A DNA stretch of 64,000 bases from Paenibacillus phytohabitans (GCF_013141775.1 NZ_WHOB01000021.1:1-64000); one strand, 5' to 3'; numbered from the stretch's first letter, positions 54,501 to 63,277 are shown. The notes: a model not told the origin generated them from the letters alone. A program made the numbers and translations.

Positions 54501-57500
54501 GCTATGAATTCAGGAACTGCCAAATTTGATCTTTCAATGTTTACTTCTTTTGATGAAGATATGCTGCATCTTGAATTGGAGTATGCCACTGATATCTTCA
54601 GTGAAAATACGATGGAGACGATGATAGACAGATTTATTTATTTAATCGAAACTATTTTATCAGCTCCTTCCGCAAAGATATCGGCTACCTCCTTGCTAGA
54701 TGAAAGAAAACAACATCAGATGTTGGAAAATTACTCCGGGTTTAAGTCTGAGTATCCACAGGACAAGTCTGTAGCATCGATCTTTCGTGAAGTGGCAGCG
54801 GCACATCATAATAAAACGGCCTTGCTATTTGCTAACGATACACTTACTTATGCCCAGTTGGATGTTTATTCTGATGCACTGTCTTTTGAATTGTCCGCAC
54901 AAGGGGTTTGCAGAGGCGACAGAGTTGCGATAAGTATGGATCGTTCCATGGAACAAATAATTGCGGTTCTCGCTATACTGAAATCCGGAGCTTCTTATGT
55001 TCCTATTGATTATAGATACCCGGACGAACGTATGCATTTCATGATTCAGGATACCCGGTGCCGGCTGGCGATTGTTAATGAGCATTCTTGTTCAACTATC
55101 AGGAAATTTGGAGTGTCGGTCCTAACCGTAAATATGGATAGCATACGTTATCTTGTCGCTACCAATGAGTTTGCGACGCCGTTGATTGAGGGGGAATGGG
55201 GAAGAGACGAAGCCTATGTTCTGTACACATCAGGTTCGACTGGCCAGCCTAAGGCCATTATGGTCCCAAATCGGGCAATTGCAAGACTAGTACTTCACAC
55301 CAACTATATTCCACTGACGGAGGATAATACCTTTCTTCATATGGCTTCAATGTCTTTTGATGCCGCGACTTTTGAGATCTGGGCACCGCTGTTGAATGGT
55401 TGGAAGCTGGCGCTTTATCCGGATAGAATCCCTGACCCTGAAGAGTTTCGGAATATTATTAAAGAAAAACGTGTTACACACTGCTGGCTGACCACAGGGT
55501 TATTTAATAGTATTGTCGATGAGGATGTATCAGCTCTGGAAGGTGTTCCCTTTATTTTTACCGGTGGTGAGAAAATCTCTGAAGAGCATGTCAGAAGGGC
55601 AGTGCAGGCGAATTCAGCACAGGAGATCATTAATTGCTACGGTCCAACGGAGAATACAACCTTTACCTGTACTTTTTCTAGTAAAGAATGGAATACAGAT
55701 GAGGATACCTTCCCTATAGGTTATCCGATTGCCAATACTTATTGTTATATTCTAGATGAAAACAGGATTCCTCTCCCGGAAGGAATTGTAGGAGACCTCT
55801 ATGTTGCAGGGGATGGTCTTGCCTTGGGGTATTTAAATAGAGCGGATTTAACAGAGGAAGTCTTTGTGGACAGTCCTTTTGCCCCTGGAAAGATAATGTA
55901 CAAAACAGGTGACAAGGCACGTTATCGAAGAGACGGTAGCATTGAATACATTGGGAGAGCAGATGACCAAGTTAAAATCAGAGGATTCCGCATTGAATTG
56001 AAAGAAATAGAAAAGGTCTTATCAGCTGTACCTGGGATAGCCAGTTCTGCGGTTATTGTAAGAGATACACGGTTGCTGGCTTATTATACAAGCAGTACGG
56101 CTGAGGGGGTCAGCGAATATTACGTTCAAAGATCACTTCATGAACGTCTTCCGGAATATATGGTGCCGCTAGCGTTCATGCAGCTTGAGAAGCTTCCGTT
56201 GAATGTAAATGGTAAGGTGGACCGAAAGCAGCTTCCGGAAATGAATTTTGGTCATAACGATTTGAGAAAAAGACCGGAGCATACGTACACTTCCACTGAG
56301 TTAATAGTGTGTGAAATCTGTCAGGATATTTTGGATGTGGCAAAAGTAGAGATAAGTGATGACTTTTTCGCCTTGGGCGGACACTCTTTGCTGCTTTATA
56401 AGCTGGTTGCCCGATTAAATCAAAAGTTTGAAATTAAGATGGGTCTAGCAGAGGTTTATAAGAATTCTACCCTTCTAGGAATTAGTGAAGCTATTGTTAA
56501 TCACTCAGCCAACCGGCACCTGCTGCCCTATGCTGGAAAAAGGAAACCGGCAGGGGCCGACCACGGTGAACTTTCTTTTTCCCAACAAAGACTTTGGCTA
56601 TTTGAACAGCTGAATCCGGACCAACGTATATTCAACATGCCGATTAAGCTGGAGTTTAAAGGTAGATTAAATGTTAAGGTATTAGAAGAAACTATTAATG
56701 TCCTCCTCTCCAGACACCAATCATTACGTACCAATTTCCAAGCAGAGGAGGGAAAGGTGACTCAACGAGTCCGATCTTCAAGGGTTTGTCAGCTTCCGGT
56801 GGTGCACTTAAGAACAACAGAAGAAGCAGAACTTCTTGTAGCAGAGGAAATTCAGAAACCATTCAACCTGGAGACGGATTCTTTGATCAGACACCAATTA
56901 CTTTCCATTCTTGAAAAAAATCATATTTTACTGATTACCATGCATCATATCATTTCCGATGGCTGGTCCTTTGAAATCTATCTCAAGGAATTCTCTCTGA
57001 TCTACGAGTCCATTGTAACCAAAACAGAATATTCACTGCCCGAACTTCAATATAATTATCTGGATTTTGTGCAATTTGAGAAGGAGAGAATGGTGTCTTC
57101 CGAATTTAAAAACGATATGGAAGAGCTTAGCGCGATACTCGAAGACCTTCCATCCAGCACGTTGCTTCCTTCGGATTATGCAAGAACGGAACAGAAGCAA
57201 TTCAAGGCAAAACGGACAAGCCTAGAAATTGAGCCTGGAACCATCGAAGCTATACGTGGAGTTGCCAAGAGACATGGAGCCAGTTTGAACATGACGGTAC
57301 TGGCAGTATTCCATGCATTGATCTACCGCATGACCGCTCAGGAGAAGATCGTTACCGGTTCACCAATGACCAATAGAGAAGGTAGCGAATTCGAGAATGT
57401 AATGGGCTTTTTCGTAAATAATCTTGTGAATGTCACTGACATCAGGGATGATATGAGCTTTGATGAGCTATTGAGTCAGGTTCGAAACCGTTCTCTGCAA

Positions 57501-59738
57501 ATGTATCGTTTAGGCTACATCCCGTTTGAATATATTCTTGATTTTTCCAAAAAAGAAAGACGTGTGGATCAGACACCTATTTTTCAGATGATGTTTAACT
57601 GGTTGGACAATAAAATAGAGAAATTGGACTTAGGTTCACTTCATGCAGATATTTACTGGGATGCACTCCCGGGATCGAAGTTCGATCTTACCTTATATGC
57701 TTTGGAAGTGGACTCCAGATTGAAGTTGGATTTGGTTTATGATTCCGGCTTGTTTAAGAAAGAAAGAATGGAGCTTCTGCTGAGAGATTTTGAGAGCTTG
57801 CTTGCCGAGTTTGCAGTATCTCCCGGTAGAACGATCATTGATCCACAATTGATTTCCAGCCATGATTCAGCTCTTCCCAATAGCCTTGAAAGGCTGGAAT
57901 ATAGACCCTCTGGTACAGTTCTTGACAGGTTCAAGTGTAATACGGAGAGAAATCCTTACAAAGCTGCGATCTGCTATGGAACGGAAAGGCTTCATTATCT
58001 AGATCTTGATGTGCGTTCAAGCAGTCGGATGAAGCGCCTCGCTGAGGCTGGGTTTAAAAAAGGGGATATCATTCCGATTTTTGCTGAACGTAATCCAGAG
58101 CTGATTATCACTATTCTAGCTATTCTGAAGCTGGGTTGCTGCTTTTCTATTATTGATGCAGGCTATACTTGCGAAAGAGTCCGGATGCTTTTAGAGGTAA
58201 TAAAATGCACTCGCTTGGTTCATATTATCAAAGAAGATCCAAATGATCTTATTCAGTCATTGTCTGCAGATTCTGGCGAACTTTTCATATTGGATTGCAG
58301 TGCTAATGTGCCTTATGCCGTTATGCCGGAGAATAACGTTTCAGAAGGACCTTCCGCCGTTAATCCGGATATGCCTATGTATATTTGCTTTACATCGGGC
58401 TCTTCAGGGGTTCCCAAGGCCGTTGCTTCATCGCATGCATCCGTATTTCAATCACTCGAATGGTTTATTGAACATTTTGAAGTGCAGGAAAATGATCGGT
58501 TTGCCAATTTGGCGGGGGTTTCCCATGATCCACTGATTAGAGATATCTTTGTCCCTTTATGTGCCAACGCTGAGCTGTTTATTCCAACAGCTAATTTATT
58601 GGATAAGCCGGCCAAGATCGGAAATTGGATGTTTGACAGTCAGGTTACTATAATTGCACATACCCCCCCAAGTCTGGCGGAGATTCTGAGTATCAGTTGG
58701 GAGAATCGGAGTCATGTGCTGGATCAATTAAGATTAGTGTGTTTTACTGGAGAATCGCTGCGGCGAAGTCATGTTGTAAGCTTTGCCGAAATTGCACCCC
58801 AAGCGAAAGTTGTGAATTTTTACGGCGCTACGGAGGCCCCGCAAGTCAGAAGTTTCTTGGAGGTGGATGAATCAGTCCTCACAGGAAAAAATGTTATACC
58901 GGTTGGTAAAGGAATTCGCGATACTCAACTTTTGATACTCAACAAGAGCAACAAAATGTGCGGAGTAGGGGAATTGGGGGAAATCTGCATAAGAACGCCG
59001 TACCTCTCTCTTGGCTATCTCGGCGAAAAAGAAACTACGGACCAGGTTTTTCAAAAGGAGCCTGGCAGCGGGGACAGATATATGCTTTACAAGACCGGCG
59101 ATTATGGCAGATATATGCCTACAGGATATATTGAATTTGGAGGGCGCAAGGATAGACAGATAAAAGTTAGAGGATACCGGGTGGAACTGGATGAAATTGA
59201 GCAAACATTGTCCCGGATGCCTGGTGTTCAACTGGCAGCGGTTAAAACACAAAAAATGGACGATGCTAATGAGCAGATTGTAGCCTTTTATATTCCGTCA
59301 ACTGAGAATAGTATATCTTTTAAGGAGATGAGAGAGTACCTGCTAAAGACCCTGCCGCAATATATGATTCCTGTCGGGATCGATCTTATTTACGAAATGC
59401 CTCGGACCCGGTCCGGCAAAATTGATTATCGTTCGTTGGTGTTTGGAGGGAGGCTCCCTTCGCTGCAAACGACAATTCAGCCGACAACGGAAGTTCAGCT
59501 GCTGCTTTTTAACGTATTCAGCAAGGTGCTTAACGTGGAGAATATTGGTGTTAACGATAACTTTTTTGATATAGGGGGTAACTCCTTACTCGGGTTTCAG
59601 ATTATCGCTGAAATAAATAGGCTATTGTATTTAACTCTTGGACTAAAAGAAATTTTTCTGTTCCCAACCATAGAAACTCTTGCAGATAATATCGAAAGTA
59701 TTCTGCTGGAGGATGAAATGGAGCACAGCCTGGTATAG
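51507..59738 (+). CDS. NRPS, three modules: A-PCP-C-A-PCP-C-A-PCP
   Basis: 2743 residues. A1 about 30-540, PCP GGNSL near 572, C about 630-1050 (HHIICDGWS), A2 about 1085-1590, PCP GGHSL near 1625, C about 1685-2100 (HHIISDGWS), A3 about 2131-2650, PCP GGNSL near 2690. Pocket residues: A1 DALFWGCVVK (seven of ten as for Leu), A2 DAFWFGCTFK (near Val/Ile codes), A3 DPRHCTFQVK. A3 has HDPLIRDIF where others have FDASVWE, as in aminoadipate reductase Lys2. It begins with an A domain, so it is a loading protein, and ends on a carrier domain without thioesterase or reductase. It likely hands on to the C-starting NRPS at 40987. Confidence 0.9.
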   Translation: MSERESNMINVLLNEFSGSGSIHSINKSITDIFSMRVKEFPHKVAIDNYEQQYTYQEVDRLSDEIARQLVTRGITAGNIVGVFIKRSPLLIISQLAILKANATYVPLDPAYPEDRLKYMIRDSGLSLIIKDNSEIPGADKFEFLCYTPELKEGSDNEFVPANAGPRTPESSAYIIYTSGTTGLPKGVEITDKGIVRLVYNNDLYPISDEDVSMFSASVAFDASVLEIWSALLNGARLIVLPDKLPSLEEMSALMNIKKVSASFITTPLFHQLIAHFPESFDTVSKVWTGGDVISKSLLIRLFELYPNITVYNCYGPTENSVVTTIQIVNQTNVSSFDYSIPIGRPIPGTTTYILDEHLQPVPIGVKGELYTGGVGVAKGYVNNEHLTRQVFINDPFSTDGNSRLYKTGDIVRYTPNGQIEFFGREDNQVKIRGYRIEPGEVEMRLSQCSNVQLCVVKAVEDLKNEKSIVAYIVPQDPKDASEKAYRKELAESLPNFMLPSRFVLLDFFPLTPNGKIDRNNLPNPFNFIIDGSDKIDNLPLTNTSSYIVDLWKEVINVPFIKSDSNFFSLGGNSLHAAVIIGKIRKEKGLDILVQTLFENPVLYSFAESVEACSKIQVPPVLLESNCLSSAQERLLFLERMGFLTEGVYNIPVGFEISGPVDVHILKKSIERLIKRHEVLRAGFRMDGEQASLFYVSDIEDNLNVRDWSHLLPNEAEHLAQEEIMTTAAKPFDLQKGGLFRTSLLRVTPDRSIFTLVIHHIICDGWSLGLLLQEISELYNAYTQGIELRDEGQVLSFKNYVYYENLLKKESQLEKSQEFWENELKDLSEQYSLPLDSKRPSQESFKGSWIERRLDKELSWKIKEFAMLEEVTVHCVLLAAFNIMLAKYTGMEDQCIGTPYLNRVENEFQNIVGFFSNTVVIRNQVVGNLSYSEFIQEVQAKTKLVFKHAHIAFDDVVRIGGKSRSTAYNPIFQIVFSHQDFSNLKLDFRDTVCRMIGNTAMNSGTAKFDLSMFTSFDEDMLHLELEYATDIFSENTMETMIDRFIYLIETILSAPSAKISATSLLDERKQHQMLENYSGFKSEYPQDKSVASIFREVAAAHHNKTALLFANDTLTYAQLDVYSDALSFELSAQGVCRGDRVAISMDRSMEQIIAVLAILKSGASYVPIDYRYPDERMHFMIQDTRCRLAIVNEHSCSTIRKFGVSVLTVNMDSIRYLVATNEFATPLIEGEWGRDEAYVLYTSGSTGQPKAIMVPNRAIARLVLHTNYIPLTEDNTFLHMASMSFDAATFEIWAPLLNGWKLALYPDRIPDPEEFRNIIKEKRVTHCWLTTGLFNSIVDEDVSALEGVPFIFTGGEKISEEHVRRAVQANSAQEIINCYGPTENTTFTCTFSSKEWNTDEDTFPIGYPIANTYCYILDENRIPLPEGIVGDLYVAGDGLALGYLNRADLTEEVFVDSPFAPGKIMYKTGDKARYRRDGSIEYIGRADDQVKIRGFRIELKEIEKVLSAVPGIASSAVIVRDTRLLAYYTSSTAEGVSEYYVQRSLHERLPEYMVPLAFMQLEKLPLNVNGKVDRKQLPEMNFGHNDLRKRPEHTYTSTELIVCEICQDILDVAKVEISDDFFALGGHSLLLYKLVARLNQKFEIKMGLAEVYKNSTLLGISEAIVNHSANRHLLPYAGKRKPAGADHGELSFSQQRLWLFEQLNPDQRIFNMPIKLEFKGRLNVKVLEETINVLLSRHQSLRTNFQAEEGKVTQRVRSSRVCQLPVVHLRTTEEAELLVAEEIQKPFNLETDSLIRHQLLSILEKNHILLITMHHIISDGWSFEIYLKEFSLIYESIVTKTEYSLPELQYNYLDFVQFEKERMVSSEFKNDMEELSAILEDLPSSTLLPSDYARTEQKQFKAKRTSLEIEPGTIEAIRGVAKRHGASLNMTVLAVFHALIYRMTAQEKIVTGSPMTNREGSEFENVMGFFVNNLVNVTDIRDDMSFDELLSQVRNRSLQMYRLGYIPFEYILDFSKKERRVDQTPIFQMMFNWLDNKIEKLDLGSLHADIYWDALPGSKFDLTLYALEVDSRLKLDLVYDSGLFKKERMELLLRDFESLLAEFAVSPGRTIIDPQLISSHDSALPNSLERLEYRPSGTVLDRFKCNTERNPYKAAICYGTERLHYLDLDVRSSSRMKRLAEAGFKKGDIIPIFAERNPELIITILAILKLGCCFSIIDAGYTCERVRMLLEVIKCTRLVHIIKEDPNDLIQSLSADSGELFILDCSANVPYAVMPENNVSEGPSAVNPDMPMYICFTSGSSGVPKAVASSHASVFQSLEWFIEHFEVQENDRFANLAGVSHDPLIRDIFVPLCANAELFIPTANLLDKPAKIGNWMFDSQVTIIAHTPPSLAEILSISWENRSHVLDQLRLVCFTGESLRRSHVVSFAEIAPQAKVVNFYGATEAPQVRSFLEVDESVLTGKNVIPVGKGIRDTQLLILNKSNKMCGVGELGEICIRTPYLSLGYLGEKETTDQVFQKEPGSGDRYMLYKTGDYGRYMPTGYIEFGGRKDRQIKVRGYRVELDEIEQTLSRMPGVQLAAVKTQKMDDANEQIVAFYIPSTENSISFKEMREYLLKTLPQYMIPVGIDLIYEMPRTRSGKIDYRSLVFGGRLPSLQTTIQPTTEVQLLLFNVFSKVLNVENIGVNDNFFDIGGNSLLGFQIIAEINRLLYLTLGLKEIFLFPTIETLADNIESILLEDEMEHSLV

Positions 59739-59789
59739 CTGAGTGTGTTATAACTGAACAAAAGGAAGGGATTGGGGGACAACAGAACG

Positions 59790-60512
59790 ATGAAAAGCTT
59801 CTATGTACAAAACGGTTCTGTTAGCTTGCATGTATTGGAGACAGGGGAAGCCGGTCAAGGGGGACCCTCTCTCCTAGTCGTTGGTGGGATATGGGAATCT
59901 GCTGAGAGGGCAATTCCGCTGATCTCCGCTCTCTCCGGTCATGCCGTAGCTTTTAGCTTTCGGGGAAGGGGAAATAGCTCGACACCTGAGACTGGCTATG
60001 GACTGAATGACCATCTTTCGGATATAGAGACTGTAGTCAAGCATTGCGGCCTCGATGACTATTGGGTACTTGGGTTCTCCAGAGGAGGAGGATATACGTT
60101 AGCCTGGGGCCTGGAGAACCAACAGCATATGAGGGGATTGATTGTCGTAGACCAGCCTCCAGTACATGAAGCACTCAGTTCTCAGAAAGTAGAGTTTTGG
60201 AAAAATCTTATATATCAAGAGGTTCCTGTTACCAAATATATGCGTATACGGGCGTTTGAAGGGCTGGGAAGGGAGGCTAAAGAGATCAGTTTTCTTTCCC
60301 GTCTGCCTGAACTGAATATTCCCGTTACGGTTTTTGTGGGCAGAAATAATAATAGTAGAATAAAATCAGACCTGGCAGACAGCATGCTGGACGAGTATGT
60401 GAAGTTAATCCCTTCTTGCAAGATTGTTGTATTCCATCAGTCAGGGCATATGATTCCTGATGAAGAGCGAGAGAAATATATTGAGGAAGTACGTTTAGTT
60501 TTGAAAAGTTAA
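59790..60512 (+). CDS. Alpha/beta hydrolase
   Basis: 240 residues with the alpha/beta hydrolase core: nucleophile elbow VLGFSRGGGYTLAW (Ser about 93), the strand LVVDQPPVHEAL after it, and FHQSGHMIPDEE with the catalytic His near residue 222. The residue after the nucleophile is Arg, common in small-molecule esterases and dienelactone-type enzymes. ATG at 59790 has GGGGGA ten bases upstream. It follows the NRPS by 50 bases, so it is probably cotranscribed and may release, hydrolyse or lactonise the product. Confidence 0.78.
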   Translation: MKSFYVQNGSVSLHVLETGEAGQGGPSLLVVGGIWESAERAIPLISALSGHAVAFSFRGRGNSSTPETGYGLNDHLSDIETVVKHCGLDDYWVLGFSRGGGYTLAWGLENQQHMRGLIVVDQPPVHEALSSQKVEFWKNLIYQEVPVTKYMRIRAFEGLGREAKEISFLSRLPELNIPVTVFVGRNNNSRIKSDLADSMLDEYVKLIPSCKIVVFHQSGHMIPDEEREKYIEEVRLVLKS

Positions 60513-60599
60513 ATGAATGAAATAGAATAGAGACGTTTTTGAATATAGGTAAAGCCCGCTGACCGATGCACAAACGCATTAAAATCCAATTATTCCCAG

Positions 60600-60752
60600 A
60601 TGGTGAGGAAGCTGTCTATTGACATCGCGGATGAAGAAGATTTGCTCGTGACGAAGAACTTTGCCCATCTGGGTGTTATGACGCTGCACCAGCTTTGGGA
60701 GCAGTGGAGTTTCCATCAGACGTTTGCCATAAGTAAAACTAATGAGATTTAA
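60600..60752 (+). pseudogene. 50-codon fragment of unknown origin
   Basis: An open frame from ATG reading MVRKLSIDIADEEDLLVTKN then FAHLGVMTLHQLWEQWSF. No ribosome site precedes it. The pattern of a hydrophobic helix followed by LWEQ recalls the N-terminus of some IS4/IS1634-type transposases, but I am not sure. It lies between the hydrolase and transferase genes, and probably is debris. Confidence 0.3.
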
Positions 60753-60802
60753 AATCGTTCCAGAACATCAAAGTTAACTGTAGCTTAGGAGGAGCCCCGA
60801 TA

Positions 60803-61489
60803 ATTTATGTATGTAAGTTAGATATTGAACTGGAGGAAGAAATCTTCTGGACTTCGCTTTCCCGTGTGGACGCAGTAAAGAGAGAACGGATCCTGCGTTA
60901 TTATCGGAGGGAAGATGCCTGGCGTTCTTTGCTGGCTGATTTGTTGTTAAGAACAGTGCTGCATGATCAATTTCATTTAAAAGAAAACGAATTAGTTTTT
61001 AAAATAGATACATACGGAAAACCTTATCTGTACAAGAGGGAAGACATTAACTTTAACCTTACTCACTCTGGAGAATGGATAGGTTGCGCTGTTGGAACAG
61101 CTCCGGTGGGAATAGATATCGAACAAATCCGCCCGAATAACTTAGAGGTGGCAGAGCGGTTTTTTCATCCGGAAGAATATAAAGTTATCCAAATGCTTCC
61201 GCAAAATAAGCGCTTAGATTATTTCTATGAATTGTGGACTCTTAAAGAGGGCTACAGTAAAGCGTTGGGCAAAGGCTTATCACTTGCATTTGATTCATTT
61301 GCTGTTGTAACAAGTGACGGGACTCAACAGTTATCACAGCACGAACAAGCACTTGGATATCGGTGCAGGACGTATACGCTGGAGGAAGGCTATAAAATGG
61401 CGGCATGTTCTCTCGGCGGAGTGCTTCCCGATCAGTTATGCTTCGCTGATTTAACACAGGTCTTGGATGGAAGGCTTAGCTTGTGTTAG
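60803..61489 (+). CDS. Sfp-type 4'-phosphopantetheinyl transferase with non-standard start
   Basis: About 228 residues. ILRYYRREDAWRSLLADLLLR matches the Sfp N-terminal CoA-binding region (in parts), NFNLTHSGEW and VGIDIEQI give the metal-binding Asp-x-Glu, and WTLKEGYSKALGKGL is the C-terminal motif (Ser of KESYxK is Gly). It converts the carrier domains to holo form. No ATG, GTG or TTG lies behind the fine AGGAGGAG at 60787-60794; the codons there are ATA (60800) and ATT (60803). GTG at 60866 would remove 21 residues of the first Sfp strand and has no site. So it starts at ATT/ATA or is poorly expressed. Confidence 0.8.
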   Translation: MYVCKLDIELEEEIFWTSLSRVDAVKRERILRYYRREDAWRSLLADLLLRTVLHDQFHLKENELVFKIDTYGKPYLYKREDINFNLTHSGEWIGCAVGTAPVGIDIEQIRPNNLEVAERFFHPEEYKVIQMLPQNKRLDYFYELWTLKEGYSKALGKGLSLAFDSFAVVTSDGTQQLSQHEQALGYRCRTYTLEEGYKMAACSLGGVLPDQLCFADLTQVLDGRLSLC

Positions 61490-61889
61490 AAGGGTTAGCC
61501 AACATGGTATGAACATTGATTTTATGGATGAGAAGCAAAAGCGCGATAGCTGCAGTACAGTCAATTCGTATAAACTAATTATGAGGACCGGGAGTTCACC
61601 TGCTTTTGAGAAAGCTTTTGAAGCGAATAGAGAGGAACTGAGTATGAGTTTTTCCTCTTGTGAACAAGGAGTTTACAATTCAGCAGGCACCGATAATAAT
61701 AGAGTGTATTATAAGCAATTTATCTGCGGATAAGTTGCTTTTTATTTCAGTCCTCAGAATGTATGTTACGTCTAGAGGAACAAAAATTTTAGATGAAGAC
61801 CTATAACTTATTCTTGAAAGATAATTATTTCAAATTCAGGGTAAAAACGATATGGATTAATCTAAGTATGAGTACTCTCTCAGTTATCT
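61490..61889. other. Region with terminator and one doubtful small frame
   Basis: An ATG-started frame of 74 codons (61509-61733) has only a weak site, no recognised domain, and its stop lies inside the terminator stem. I see no other gene. After 61750 the sequence is AT-rich without features. Confidence 0.35.
61713..61746 (+). terminator. Terminator after the transferase gene
   Basis: AAGCAATTTATC pairs with GATAAGTTGCTT (one G-T) around TGCG, followed by TTTATTT. It marks the end of the NRPS transcription unit. Confidence 0.75.
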
Positions 61890-62215
61890 TTAACCTTGAG
61901 TTGCATCCGTGTTCATGTAGTAGATTGCCTACATATGGCCGTCCAAGTCCTCGAAGGCCCAATGATACATAAATCCGTAATCCTCAGGTTCTTCATACGA
62001 TTTCCCGCCCAGGGAGACCGCAGTGTTCAACAATTCATTCACCTTTTCCCTGCTCTCGAAGGCCGAGGCGTTCGTCATTTACGCGTACTTTTCCGTATCA
62101 ACGGATTCCTTCTGCGTAAGCGACTTTAAAATTTCTTTGGTGAGCAGTATGACCTGCATGTTATCGCCGATCACGATGGTTGTCGAGTCTTCATTATCGG
62201 GTTGAGCTCGAATCC
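61890..62215 (-). pseudogene. Decayed VOC/glyoxalase-family gene (PhnB-like)
   Basis: On the minus strand the frame DNEDSTTIVIGDNMQVILL, then SREKVNELLNTAVSLGGKSY and DYGFMYHWAFEDLDGHM is typical of the PhnB-like VOC proteins of Bacillales. It is broken by TAA at 62079-62081 and by TAG at 61929-61931 (where Trp is usual in DGHxWE), and its upstream part continues in another frame (GLGFELNP). It is therefore dead, and missing its N-terminus. Confidence 0.75.
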
Positions 62216-62332
62216 GAGTCCACCCGGGGAGAATACTTCTGCAGGGATGAATCTTACGGAAGACCTTGTTTTATTTATTTGATCAACGTTTTACTAGAAA
62301 CGCAATTCCTATATAGATTGAACTGAAAATCT

Positions 62333-62692
62333 TTACGCCCAGTAGCGCCGATCGATTAATTCAAGAGGGCTTTGATTGACTCGTTTCATGAAAGTCGCGA
62401 CATGAGTACAGATGACGTAAAACTTATGAAAAAAGACATTGTATACGATATCTTGTTTTAGCCATTTCCACAATCCTTCGACAGGATTAAACTCAGGGCT
62501 ATACTTGGGAAAAAAAAGCTGAAGTCTCGGATTTTCTCGCAGAAACGGCTAAATTGCATCCGCATCAAACTTTTCCTCTTCTTGATAGGTCACATGGCCC
62601 GTCTCGTAGTTGATGGCAGCAAATAGTTTTGCTCCTTTATGCTCGCCATGAGTTGGAATTTTGCGTTGTTGTCTTTTAGGGAACCAGCAGTT
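62333..62692 (-). pseudogene. IS630-family transposase remnant
   Basis: The minus-strand frame reads WFPKRQQRKIPTHGEHKGAK, then LFAAINYETG, FFPKYSPEFNPVEGLWKWLK and ends LELIDRRYWA. This is the C-terminal half of an IS630 transposase, including the last acidic region of the DDE fold. A TAG at 62549-62551 breaks the frame and the N-terminal half is missing. Not active. Confidence 0.82.
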
Positions 62693-62768
62693 TGGCGAGA
62701 ACTAAACCCTATAAGGAATCTCTAAAATGCTAAATCGACTTGGCATAGCGGTTCTCAATTTTATGAGT

Positions 62769-63104
62769 TCAATCTATATATGATGTACTAGGTCGTGTCT
62801 GAAAACTCTTCACTGAGGAGGCATTGTCGCCAAGAAGATGTCTTCCTGTAATTTCAAGCTTCTGAAGTAAATCGACTGCTGGAACAGAATCGTCGACTTG
62901 ACCACCCGTCAGAAGAAAAGTGAGGGGATTTCCTAATCCATCGATGACGGTGTGAAGTTTGGTTGTCTTTCCGCCACGACTGACGCCGATGTGCTGATTC
63001 ACTTCGTAATGGTCTTCGCAAGTGGATTTCAACATAATGATGAAATTGTTGCAAACACTATAATATAGAGCTTTTATCATTAGGTGAACTTCCACTTCTG
63101 GCAA
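62769..63104 (-). pseudogene. IS5-family transposase fragment
   Basis: The minus-strand frame contains HIGVSRGGKTTKLHTVIDGL, GNPLTFLLTGGQVDD and GRHLLGDNA, the middle part of an IS5-type DDE transposase (the GGxxTKxHxxxDxxGNP stretch is diagnostic). Sequence resemblance ends abruptly on both sides, with a frameshift after the DNA-binding LGD. Only about 60 residues of the original survive. Confidence 0.75.
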
Positions 63105-63277
63105 AAGTAGTTGCAGCTAAGGTCGGAGTGATACTACCAATAGAGAAAGTTTTAGGTCATCCTTTTTGGACTCTCATGGAAGAAAGCGATGGTCAAGTAA
63201 CTGGTGAATACATAGTTCTTCCGCATGGAAAAGATAAAGGGTTTTATTTGTTTTATCAAAAAGGACAACTCAATTGA
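63062..63277 (+). pseudogene. C-terminal fragment of an unknown protein
   Basis: A frame open from 63044 without start codon gives LGELPLLAKVVAAKVGVILP, ending in KGFYLFYQKGQLN. It looks like real former coding sequence by composition but I do not recognise it. It overlaps the edge of the IS5 fragment, which probably cut it. Confidence 0.35.

Noticed and set aside
40987..59738. A siderophore cluster
   Set aside because: The Cy protein and EntS-like exporter would fit, but there is no dihydroxybenzoate or salicylate pathway, no hydroxamate enzyme, no ferric uptake gene and no Fur box recognised.
60866..61489. GTG at 60866 as the start of the phosphopantetheinyl transferase
   Set aside because: No ribosome site, and the first Sfp strand plus part of the CoA-binding region would be missing; the strong site is 60787-60794.
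61509..61733. A 74-codon gene after the transferase
   Set aside because: Weak start signals and the stop falls inside the terminator stem; left as unproven.
62333..63104. An active insertion sequence that could have moved the island
   Set aside because: Both transposase remnants are incomplete and carry stops or frameshifts, and no matching inverted ends flank the cluster.
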